DNA of 64,000 bases from contig OX336351.1 of NCBI GenBank assembly GCA_946902875.1, positions 2,294,001 through 2,358,000 on the forward strand, given 5' to 3'. The notes beneath the pieces were generated by a model. It was not told the DNA's origin. It made no database searches and saw only the letters and a list, made by a program, of their open reading frames with translations. Source of the DNA: Nematopogon swammerdamellus (Eukaryota > Arthropoda > Insecta > Lepidoptera > Adelidae). The position numbers and the translations under genes are program-made. Numbering within the stretch: position 1 is the stretch's first letter; each line of letters begins with the position of its first letter. Shown here piece after piece: positions 41,791 to 51,056 of this stretch.

Positions 41791-43262
41791 TGAGACAAAA
41801 AAGGGGGATTAAAATAAGAAATACGCTCAGAAATAGAAAAGTTATCATTTATTCCTTGTAATACAAGATTATATAAAAAGACAGGGTGTGAGTTTTCAGA
41901 ATCACTTGAGCATCGTAGGGGTGACGACCGAGCTAATCGATTAGAACTATAATTCCATCCGAGAACTTAGCTTCGGAAGGGGAGACGAAGGTCTTCGCAG
42001 GAAGGCCGACACGAAGCCTCCGACGCGTCGCTCGATCTCCACCCTCTTCACAGTGTTCTGCTTCGGAACAGCCGGACGAGGAGTAGGGCCCAGGTGGCTC
42101 GTACCGGCTATGCCGTCGCAGATGATGCAGGCGTCCTCGGACGGAGAACGTAGAAACGGGGAAGTCTACGTGTAACGTAGAAGAGACTACGTGTAGACGT
42201 AGGAGCTGTACACACACACACACAAACACACCCACATTAAATAATGCACACATATCAAGGTGCCCTGTGGATGGGAAGAGAGAAAATACACGGATGGGCG
42301 TTATATGTTTCGTGCGTGAAGCGCAACGACAACCGCTAGGCCGGCGGTGTCTCACAAGCGACAGGCAAGGCAGAGCTGAAGAGATTGTAATGTTACCCGT
42401 AACCCTGGCTGTGGGGACTCCTGTCTCAACGCTGAGATGTACGGCTGCGGCGTCCGTGAGGGAGTGCTCGACGACGCGTGACCGACGCGGTGGTGCAGCG
42501 CCGTGGCTCGTTGACAGTGGCACGGTCGCGAGGGAGACTAGTGTAACTCACGGCGGCAGATCGAGCGCGTTATATTTTATCTTGTAGCGGAGAATTATTT
42601 AACAGAAGAAGTGAAGTCTTGGTTGACTGAGTTCCGCTTTTATAGGTGACAGCGCGCGTTTGTGGTGTGGCTGCGGAATGAAGTCGGCTAGCACGCAATG
42701 ACGCGCACTGTATGTGGTTACCTGGATCTAAGTGGCTGAAGGCCTGTAACACCATTTGTTGATAATAATGGACCTCTACTAGGGGTCCTCAGATGTTGAC
42801 TGAATTAATAAGTAATATAAATACAACCGAGGCGAATGTGAATTCCCGTCTATTTGGGATATATTTCAACCGCCTGGCAACCCATTAATCAACACCGCGA
42901 TGTGCGGTGTTGCCCCGTTCAGCAAACAGAAATTCCATACAGACGCTTCCGATCTTTTTCGTTACGTCAAACAATATATAATTTTAGTATGGGCTGACAG
43001 CGGAAAGAGATCGTGGAAATTCACGCTCGGTAAATGATGCAATAATGTGTGCTCGGTTACGTAGTGAGAGTGTAGTACGCCGAGATATGTGTGATTGAAT
43101 TTTCAAAAATGTAGGTTGGCAGTAATAATATTGAATAGTAACGGACGTCTCACGTGTAGCGTAGCCTTAATACGGAGTATTTTCCTCCGTACTGGCAATG
43201 TGTCTCTGACACTTCGGTAAACGGCATTTCGACAGTCCGCTATTAAAATTCACTACGTGACA
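41791..43262 (-). repeat. LTR copy 2 (5' LTR on the - strand)
   Basis: 1,472 bp with intact TG...CA ends on the - strand (TGTCACG ... GTCTCA). It contains a 196-codon open frame on the - strand (42523-41933) with no recognised domain. The same frame is broken in the other LTR by the CA-repeat length change, so it is not thought to be a gene. AATAAA lies on the - strand near 41850. Confidence 0.9.
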
Positions 43263-43411
43263 GTGCCTTACTTGCTGCTTGATCGATTGAATCTTGTTCG
43301 AATACTTTGCGAAACGTGGTGGTCGGTGTTGTGCTGTAATTTGCCAGAGTACCTGCAGCACAGCACCGATTACTCTGCTTACCCCGATTGTCGGGATACA
43401 GCGTGTGTGAT

Positions 43412-43442
43412 AGGTCTGAAATGTACATAACATTTCAGACCT
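43412..43442. other. 12-bp perfect hairpin
   Basis: AGGTCTGAAATG-tacataa-CATTTCAGACCT. It lies right at the end of the SINE B copy, which lacks its TATG tail. Confidence 0.85.
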
Positions 43443-43589
43443 CCGCATCGCAACGACATAGTCGTGATAGGCGAGTCGCTGGGGGAACTCGACGCTATGG
43501 TGTTTGTTATTGGCTGTGTTTGATATTATTTTGAATTTTTGGGCACAGCCACCTGTGGCGGTTGTCAATAAAAAATATAATACTTCTGC

Positions 43590-43629
43590 GGTACATCCCT
43601 TTGTGTGACGGCACACAAAGGGATGTACC
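43590..43629. other. 18-bp perfect hairpin with 4-nt loop
   Basis: GGTACATCCCTTTGTGTG, loop ACGG, then the exact inverse complement. A 40-nt near-perfect palindrome, not part of any repeat seen elsewhere in the window. Confidence 0.9.
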
Positions 43630-43716
43630 ACATTCTCTACTAAATCGTTCACGTGTCACACTGCAAAGGTGTGAAGCGGGCTTCCGTGAAATACAAATTA
43701 TATTTCGCTACTTTTA

Positions 43717-44112
43717 CGCGGCGGATGGCCGAGTGGTTTGGGCATCGGCTTCTCATGCGAGAGGTCCGAGGTTCGAATCCGGTCGGCGTGTACCAATGAG
43801 TTTTTTCTGAGGAAAAAATTTACGTACCTGCTGCTTCACCGTTCGGAACCGGTGTAAAACTGTAGGTCCCTTCCCTTGCCCCTTACTAGGTGGTAGGCTC
43901 AAATTGTAGCCGACTGGGTTGATACCACCGTACTGGATGTAAGATGGCCGCATGGCAGCCTCGGTTGTGTTTACTCTAGTCCAGTATAGCCAGCGATCCA
44001 GGGAAGTCTCCGGTATGGCACCTACCTTCTCGGAGGTGATATTGGCTGGTCGGAGCATGCGCTTTGGCCCCTCTGACTCAGCCACCCATACCGGATTACA
44101 TGAAAAAAAAAA
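43717..44112 (+). mobile_element. SINE family D complete copy
   Basis: The head is tRNA-like: TGGCCGAGTGG fits the A box and GGTTCGAATCC is an exact B box (43727-43778), in the class II (Ser/Leu-like) style. Then CCGTTCGGAACCGGTGT, the block AAAACTGTAGGTCCCTTCCC / CTTACTAGGTGGTAGGC / GGTTGATACCACCG, a body, and CACCCATACCGGATTACATG with an A run. The middle block is shared with SINE A although head and tail differ. Confidence 0.87.
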
Positions 44113-44805
44113 CAATCATCGGATGGTCGTGATAAACGCCAAATACGCAAAAACATGCAAAAAGTCCGGCAAATAAAGTCCAAAACTGACCAATTGGCAC
44201 ACATTGAGAAAATAAAAAAAAATACCAACATAAAACTTGGAACCTTACCAGCAATCTGGTTTGTTGGTTTTTTTAATTAATGAGTGAAATTACTATAAAA
44301 AAAATTGGTTGTCTGTAAAGTCGGTTTACGGACGATAGTTTGACGTGATAACGTCATAAAGAAACACAGCTCTAAGAATTACCGTATTTTTTCATACGGC
44401 ACCCCTATCGCTGCCGTACGCCGTACATTTGTCGATTTCTAGCCTCGATTACCGTACGATACTGCAATTACCGTACGTTTGGCAACACTGCCGCTTGGGC
44501 CGATTGTGCCTCTCTATCGCTTGTTACGCGCTCTCGCTTGCACACACAGGCTCAGATGGAACGTGACACTTTTTCGTGCGTTCAGCCGGTGTTCATCAAT
44601 TTATAAGACGTTATCACGTCAATATTACAAAAATGTATGAATTTAGTTATGCAGAGAACTGGCTAACTATAAATAAAACTACAAGTAAAGTTAAATTTTT
44701 TTAGTAGGTTCATTTAATTTTACACATTAAACATTTCGGAAGCTGAATAAGTACACACTTCGTATGTATTACCTAACACTGTACTGTATCACCATTAATT
44801 ATGTG
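44113..44805. other. Unclassified DNA left of the hAT element
   Basis: GACGTGATAACGTC (about 44341-44354) and GACGTTATCACGTC (about 44608-44621) are inverted partners some 265 bp apart, and ACCGTACG/CCGTACG motifs repeat in between, suggesting a small TIR element (about 44330-44625). The rest is AT-rich and unrecognised. Confidence 0.45.
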
Positions 44806-45184
44806 CTCTAGTTCAGTGCTACTCAAAGTTTTTTGTGTCGCGGACCGGCGCCATATTTTTTATTTGTTACCTACTACGGATCGGCTTGGGAACTTGTGGG
44901 ATATATAAACAAGTGATGTTTTAAGTGTTAGGAATGTTATTAAAATGGTTACCCCTTAATTTTAACTTTTTGTTTTTTTTGTTTTTTTTTTTATATTAAT
45001 AAAAGAAAAACACATCTCACGTAAATCTCTTCTTAATGTTATGAATAATTAAGGTATTCACGTAAGAAATTATTTCAAAAAATTGGTATCAATTAATGAT
45101 TTAAGAGCACAGGAATATTTTTATGAACATTTGCTCTGAAAAAAATCATTTTATATTTTGTCCTTCATTAATCGCGGACCGGCG

Positions 45185-45220
45185 CACAGTGGGGCGATAC
45201 CGTAAAAAATGGGACATAGG
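45185..45220 (+). repeat. Transib left TIR
   Basis: CACAGTG heptamer, then GGGCGATACCG, then TAAAAAAT and GGGACATAGG. The heptamer is identical to the V(D)J recombination signal heptamer. Confidence 0.92.
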
Positions 45221-45556
45221 ATAATTAAATTTTTTTATTTTTATTTCTGAAATTTAAGTACGCTAAATTAATCTACCCATCATTATAAATAACATTCATA
45301 GATTCATATTTTCTCATTTAAGCCTTATTTTTCGAGATATACCACTTTTTATTAATTTGTACTATGGAAATTGGGTAACTTTATTTTTTTTCTCGAAATG
45401 CTTAAAATAGCTAGACCCGTGGTTACTAAATAATGATTCCCCAAGTTAAAAAGATTACTACTGTGTAAAAACCGTATCCGACGACGTCCGACTTTTCCGT
45501 ATAATGCCATTTTAATATTATAATAACATTTATTCCTGCAAAGCTCACCTTTATTC

Positions 45557-45828
45557 TTTTTTTTTTTTTATTGAAACTGACACGGTTGGCTACATCACCT
45601 ACAACGTCCGTGATGTCAGCCCATAGCACCGGGTGAACTAGGTGCCATGTCAGTGCTTCCCCCTTTGATCGTGCCGGCTACACTGAACTGGTCGGAGAAC
45701 ACAAACTATTTACATAGCCGTTTCGACCGACGTTTCATTCAGTGCGGTGGTACCAACCCGGGCGGGTTAAACCCTACCACCAAGTAAGATTAGGAGGGAA
45801 GGGACCTACAGTTTTACGAGGAATCCGC
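45557..45828 (-). mobile_element. SINE family A, inserted in Transib 5' region
   Basis: T-run and TTGAAACTGACACGGTTGG to ACCTACAGTTTTACGAGGAATCC. The head half is missing. It belongs to the same subfamily as the copies at 11006 and 28920. Confidence 0.82.
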
Positions 45829-46445
45829 TCGAATTACGAGGAATTCACTATATTCGTAACTTTCAGCTATATTCAAATAACAAATATTGTTTATTTGCAT
45901 TGGATGTATATATTTGTATTTTAATGGTAAATATATTTCTCCATATCACCTATATATTTGAACTTGATGAAAATGTTTAATTTTTTTTTTATTGAAAGCG
46001 CGATGGCGCTGAGGCACCCAGAAGGTGACAAACGACGCCCATCTAATTAACTTTGTACTTTTAGTTTCATTGGTCTATTTTGATAATAATCTACGGAGCC
46101 GCTATTATCGGCTGCTATACTTACTTATAATATCTCTTATAAATGCTTACCATTATATTAGGAATATTTTCAACTTCGCGAGGATTAGCGGATTAGGGAT
46201 ATTTATGTGAATTGTCACGTATTTCCATGAAAGCTCTCGAAGAAACAATTACACTGCATTGCTAATTGTTATCTACTTAACAAGGATTAACGATATACCA
46301 GGAATACTGCAAACTGTGCGAACTAATTAGCAGTATTCATTAGTGAACAACACAATCAATCTGGCACTCAGTCTGCTCCAGTCGTTTGCACGAGTCAGTC
46401 TTCCTACCCGTGCTTTACATATTTAAAACTATTCAATACGAAAAC

Positions 46446-48602
46446 ATGGAGTCTTTTGTTAATAACATTGATATTTACGTGTTTATGAGAAATTGTGACA
46501 GTTTTCTGAATTACGCGGTATTGGTTGCCGCTATTGCCTCAATAGTTAGTGTAAATTTGCCCGAAGAGACACAAGTGAAAGAATTTTGTCGTAAATATTG
46601 TTACAATCTACACAAACGATGGGTGAAGTCAAGCTACAACGAGGAACGTTTTCTACAGAAGAATCGAGAATGGTTGGACTCGGCCATCAAGTGGCCCGAA
46701 TTCGTAAAGAAACAACTGCCTTCAGCGAGTAGCGACCTCGCGGATAACCAAAAGGTTTGCACTTCTCAAATAATTTCTCCGGGACCATCGACAGCGCCTC
46801 CTATCTTTGTAGCATCTTCACATAAATCATCGCCGAGAAAACCATTTGAAAGTTTAGGAGCCAAACAAAAGCGAAGAAGAACCGAAGACATTCACACAAA
46901 CTATACATCGCAGGAACTAGCATTTGCGACCAAAATGCGTTTGAAGGCAAATGGGAACGAGGACCTGGGGAAAGTTTTGGACCATTTGCTTCAGAATCCA
47001 GGCGAAATCGAAAAAGTCAAAGAATTCATTGAAAAAAAGGAGTCCAAGACTGTTTATTCATCTGAAAAAGCACTTGCGATTTTTGTGTCTTTAAAGCTAT
47101 CAAGATGGCAATATATAACTTTAAGAGACATGGCTAAGGAAGAAGGTTCCGACCTCTATCCATCTTATTATAAAATTCAACATGCGAAAATTGAGTGTTA
47201 CCCCCCAAAACAGGACATTGAAGTTACCGAAACACAGGCCAAAATTAAACTGCAAGCGCTTTTGGACCATACTGCAAAAATAATTTTGAAAGTGGCGAAC
47301 CGAAACCTCACAGGTTGCCAGCTAACATTAACAAGCAAGTGGGGATTCGATGGCGCTTCTGGCCAAAGTACATATAAACAAAGATTACAAGAACTGAACG
47401 AAGGAGACGACTCAAGCATTTTCATGGCAAGTTTGGTTCCTATAAAACTGGTTTATGGAGACGAAGTGATCTGGGAAAATGAGACGCCATCTTCGACGAA
47501 CTACTGCCGTCCTATCTTCTTCAAATTTATGAAGGAGACAATCGATAACGTGAAAAGTGAAATGGCTACCATAGAATCCGAAATACGAGATCTCAAAACC
47601 AGCGATTACGAAGGCGTTTTCATTGAGCATTCGTTAATTATGACGATGATCGATGGTAAAATTACGTCGATTATCTCCGGTACCTCTAATCAGTCATGTG
47701 ATATTTGCAGAGCTAAACCGTCTGAGATGAATAACGTTAATATAATTAAAAGTAAAGAAGTAAACACAAATATGTACCGGTTCGGACTATCTACGTTGCA
47801 TGCCTGGATTCGATGCATGGAATGCCTTCTCCATATTGCATACCGCATGGATTTTCAGCAGTGGTCGGCCAAAGGTAATAATAAAGAAATTATGACCGAG
47901 AAAAAAAAACAAATTCAAGATAATTTCAGGAAAGAAACTGGTTTATTGATCGACGTGGTAAAACAAGGTTCAGGAACCACGAACGACGGCAACACTGCAA
48001 GGCGCTTTTTCCAGAATCCCGAGCAAACTGCCTCTATTACCGGTCTCGATAAAGATTTAATTAATAGATTCGCGGTGATCCTTAAGGCCATTTCCTCGGG
48101 AGAAAAATTTTGCACTCAAAACTTTGAAATCTATGCTCAAGAAACAATTCAACTTTATATATCATTGTATAGCTGGTATCATATGCCAGCAAGTGTTCAT
48201 AAACTTTTATTCCATGGATCTGAAATAATAAAGCATTTTAACGTAATTCCAATTGGCATACTCTCCGAAGAGGCATCAGAAGCAAGAAATAAAGATTTCA
48301 AGAAGTACAGGGAACACTACTCTCGAAAATGCGATCGCAAATCGACTAATCAAGACATTCTCAACAACTTGCTCGTATCGTCGGATCCATATTTGTCTAG
48401 TATGAAGCCAAAACTTCAAAAACAAAAGCAGCCCTTATCCAGTGAAGTGCGACATTTGCTAATTATAGACGATAAAAATAAGGAAAATATTGAATTTATT
48501 GATACCAGTATTATCTGTGTTCAATCGGATGTGGAGGATGATGATGATTCTGACGCTGAAGACGCTTTAGGTTGTTCCAGTGATGAAAATGAAAATTTGT
48601 AG
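46446..48602 (+). CDS. Transib transposase (RAG1-core-like), 718 aa
   Basis: DDE recombinase expected to bind the CACAGTG ends, cut by hairpin formation and insert into GC-rich 5-bp targets. The start is the ATG at 46446 (MESFVNNIDIYVF); the upstream TTG at 46386 is not needed. Order: N-terminal region with a basic patch (KQKRRRTED), then SKWGFDGASG with Asp302, MTMIDGK with Asp403, a Cys pair CDIC (418-421), GLSTLHAWIRCMECLLH, GNTARRFF (about 516), SVHKLLFHGSEIIKHF and GILSEEASEARNKDFKKYR with the candidate catalytic Glu at 608-612. These blocks run in the same order as RAG1 core (DG, DGK, CxxC, LH, GNFAR, E). The C terminus is acidic (VEDDDDSDAED). No frameshift or stop. Confidence 0.92.
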   Translation: MESFVNNIDIYVFMRNCDSFLNYAVLVAAIASIVSVNLPEETQVKEFCRKYCYNLHKRWVKSSYNEERFLQKNREWLDSAIKWPEFVKKQLPSASSDLADNQKVCTSQIISPGPSTAPPIFVASSHKSSPRKPFESLGAKQKRRRTEDIHTNYTSQELAFATKMRLKANGNEDLGKVLDHLLQNPGEIEKVKEFIEKKESKTVYSSEKALAIFVSLKLSRWQYITLRDMAKEEGSDLYPSYYKIQHAKIECYPPKQDIEVTETQAKIKLQALLDHTAKIILKVANRNLTGCQLTLTSKWGFDGASGQSTYKQRLQELNEGDDSSIFMASLVPIKLVYGDEVIWENETPSSTNYCRPIFFKFMKETIDNVKSEMATIESEIRDLKTSDYEGVFIEHSLIMTMIDGKITSIISGTSNQSCDICRAKPSEMNNVNIIKSKEVNTNMYRFGLSTLHAWIRCMECLLHIAYRMDFQQWSAKGNNKEIMTEKKKQIQDNFRKETGLLIDVVKQGSGTTNDGNTARRFFQNPEQTASITGLDKDLINRFAVILKAISSGEKFCTQNFEIYAQETIQLYISLYSWYHMPASVHKLLFHGSEIIKHFNVIPIGILSEEASEARNKDFKKYREHYSRKCDRKSTNQDILNNLLVSSDPYLSSMKPKLQKQKQPLSSEVRHLLIIDDKNKENIEFIDTSIICVQSDVEDDDDSDAEDALGCSSDENENL

Positions 48603-49843
48603 AAATATTGAGTAAATAAATTGTAATAAAAATAGGAAGCTTTATGTACTTTAAAAATATTTATTTAAAAGTTATTAAGTATGTTTTATTTTAAGGTTTT
48701 TGTAAGATTGAAATAAGATTTTTTCTCAGAAATATGAAGTTTGAATTTCTTTTTGTTATGCACGATAAACATACTTCAGAAAATTACTTTTATTCTTGAC
48801 CATAATTTTTATTGATGATTGGTATTTTTACATTAAATAGGCTCCGTTAAAAGCCATGGGTATTTGGGTAATAATGTATTATTACTTTGAAAACTTTTAT
48901 TATTACTTTTAATAATGTATTATTACTTTTCTCATCATTAATCACTATTCTTAATGTTGATGTTATTAATTTTATACTTTGAAGTAGGTTTATAATATAC
49001 TTTGACGGGGGCAATTTTTTGCCTAATTATAATAAATTATAGTAAGTTTGATATATCGAAGTGTGCAGAGCCACCAAAATGACGAAATGAAAATACACAA
49101 CGATATATATAACTTATAATAAGTTAATAATTCGGTAAGTTCCGTAAATACAAAAATATATGTAGTTAGTTAAATATGTAGTAATTTATATATGTTTAAT
49201 TACTATCGCCAGATTAATTTGTAATATTTTATGCAAATATGCGCCGTCTGATTGATTGTATTTTGTGTGTAATAAACGTACCATTCCACTACAATAATTT
49301 TATTCAGATTAGACTACTCAACTTGAAGAATCATTATTAAGTAACCACAGGTCTAGTTATTTTAAGCATTTCAATAAAAAAAGTTACTAAATCTCCATTA
49401 TACAAACTATTGAAAAGGATTATAACACCTTAACAGAAAATCTCTGAGAACAAAAGGTTTTTCTAAATGCTGGTAAAATGTATTCATATATTCAGTTTTC
49501 CACATATCTCAATTTTTTTTACTAAAGAATTTTCAATGTGATATATCTAAAAAATAACAATTGAAACCGAAAATATGGAAGAGTAATACTAGTTACAAGA
49601 AAATGTTTTTTTTTAAAGTTCAAATTGCTATATCTCAGAAAATAAGACTTAAAATGGAAAATTTCTAAGAATAAAAGTAGTTTGTAATCATTAAGAGAAT
49701 ATATTAACATACTCACTTTTTACTATATTATAAATGTTTTTATAAGTGCTTATATCTCGGAAAATAATTTTTTTATCAAAAAATCTCACAGAATGAAAGT
49801 TGTTCGTAATTAATAGTAGAATCTATTTGCGTAGTCATTTCGC

Positions 49844-49879
49844 CCTATGTCCCGGTTTTTGCGGTATCGCCCCACTGTG
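49844..49879 (-). repeat. Transib right TIR
   Basis: Read on the - strand: CACAGTG, GGGCGATACC, GCAAAAACC, GGGACATAGG. GCAAAAACC matches the RSS nonamer ACAAAAACC at 8 of 9 bases, 10 bp from the heptamer; the left end is weaker at that position. Confidence 0.92.
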
Positions 49880-49949
49880 CGGCGGCGCGGCGGCAGCTTG
49901 CGGGACGCGTACCGTCACCGGTCCGCGGTCCACCATTTGAGTAGCACTG

Positions 49950-51055
49950 CTCTAGACAGAACAGTATATTTTATTATGTAGGTATTTAACATGCATTTGT
50001 ATATATAAAATAAATATATGTATCACAGCCTATGTATAGGTATGTACGCATCGTTGAAGTCTCCTTTACACGATTTATAAATGCATTCTATCTAATATAA
50101 TATACAAAGTACAAAATTAAATGTAACTTTCTTTATATTACGTTTATTTGGAGGTAAGTATGTAGGTATTTGGTCATTTATTAGGCACCTTGGTTTAACT
50201 TCTTTTTAAATTCAATCTTTTTTAACTAACTACTAAAAAGTATATTTATATTATACCTATGGGTCTTGTTAAGGGTATTAATATAATTCGTTGAAATATT
50301 TTTGTTTAGGTTTAAAATTTCACAATTAGTTTCTTATCAAAATAGTGTTATAGTATGCATGTAAATTAAATCAAACATCTTTTTGCAAGGTGTCAGGGGC
50401 GACATTTTCTCTTCATTTATCTAAAAACGAACTAAAATCATACAAAATACACTTAATAAATTAGCGACGCTCGTACGAAAAATACAAAACAATAAAAAAA
50501 ATTAAAATACCTATTACCACTTAGGAATAAAACTAAACAAGTAACGTTGTCTACCTCAGGGCAAGAACGGGAAGGGTGAGAGAATAGACCCTTGCGGGAC
50601 AACTTGTTCTGCGTAAGGCATTTTAAGCGATATGTTTAGTTTATTCCTTGTTTTTATCCAAAATATGTAATGTATTTCGAATTTTCGACTATATTAAATT
50701 CGTAATAAATAACACTGTTGTATAACTCTTAAATATAAAATTAAAACCTTTTATCTATCTGGTCGAACGCTTCAACATAAGGCAATTTAGATTTTACACA
50801 TTTTGTTTTAATTACCCAAAAATGATTTATACTCCATAGCAAACGCAAGTACTTAAAGCATATAATGTATAATAAATAACCTACTTACACATAAATTACT
50901 TATCGTTTGTTTTCTGCAAAATATTTTTTTAATCAAAAAGGTATTTCTAACTATCTATCTATCTAACACACTTTATAAACAAGACAAAGAACGTGCATTT
51001 TGGCGTCTGAAATAGGTGTTCATATGTCTTCATTAAATAGATTTAAAGCTTAAAA
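49950..51055. other. AT-rich unclassified intergenic DNA
   Basis: No coding motif or repeat match found on either strand. Confidence 0.4.
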
Positions 51056-51056
51056 C

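Larger units (their letters stand above)
40290..43262 (-). mobile_element. Young LTR retroelement reduced to LTR-PBS-LTR
   Basis: 2,973 bp flanked by GTGC (40286-40289 and 43263-43266). It has two LTRs of about 1,472 bp with a 28-bp interior. On the - strand the LTR runs TGTCACGTAGTG ... TTTTTGTCTCA, and the interior starts one base later with TGGCGCCCAACGTGGGGC, the exact 18-nt complement of a tRNA-Lys(1,2) 3' end. No gag, pol or env. The 4-bp duplication and tRNA-Lys site fit a Ty3/gypsy-type element. Only a few differences between LTRs indicate recent insertion. Confidence 0.88.
40110..43412 (+). mobile_element. SINE family B copy split by the LTR insertion
   Basis: B sequence at 40110-40289 (GCCGTGTGGGGCCGGTAC to GGGTCTTCGTGC) resumes at 43263 (GTGCCTTACTTGCTGCTTG) and runs to about 43412. 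Removing 40290-43262 and one copy of GTGC restores a normal B copy. Confidence 0.88.
45185..49879 (+). mobile_element. Complete Transib (RAG1-related) DNA transposon
   Basis: 4,695 bp. Inverted termini begin CACAGTGGGGCGATACCG and continue with AAAAA and GGGACATAGG for 36 bp, with three mismatches. One transposase ORF at 46446-48602 is intact. The interior also carries a later SINE A (45555-45828) and a short LINE tail (45983-46030) in its 5' part, so 5' regulatory spacing has been altered. Intact termini, duplication and ORF mean it may still be mobile or has been until recently. Confidence 0.92.
45180..49884. other. 5-bp target-site duplication CGGCG of the Transib
   Basis: CGGCG at 45180-45184 and again at 49880-49884, directly outside the CACAGTG ends. 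A 5-bp GC-rich duplication is the signature of Transib integration and of RAG-mediated transposition. Confidence 0.92.
44814..49949. mobile_element. hAT-like element containing the Transib
   Basis: Ends are CAGTGCTACTCAAAG at 44814 and TTTGAGTAGCACTG at 49949, extending inward as GCGGACCGG/CCGGTCCGC. Flanks CTCTAGTT and CTCTAGAC agree at 6 of 8 bases, near the 8-bp duplication of hAT elements. The host element itself is only 44814-45184 plus 49880-49949, too short for a transposase, so it is non-autonomous. The Transib entered a CGGCG site in its GC-rich subterminal region. Confidence 0.75.

Noticed and set aside
41933..42523. 196-aa frame on the - strand inside the LTR (and its shorter twin at 40431-41023)
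   Set aside because: No domain, includes a translated CA microsatellite, and the twin LTR breaks the frame by a repeat-length change.
40290..43262. Two independent solo LTRs or an assembly duplication
   Set aside because: The single GTGC duplication surrounds the pair, the PBS sits exactly between, and the LTRs differ at several bases, so it is best read as one insertion; read data would still be needed to exclude collapse.
43717..43790. Functional tRNA-Ser/Leu gene
   Set aside because: Good A and B boxes but imperfect stems, and the sequence continues into a SINE body seen in many copies.
46386..46445. Transib ORF start at the upstream TTG
   Set aside because: An ATG 60 bases downstream in the same frame is the more likely start; the upstream residues match nothing conserved.
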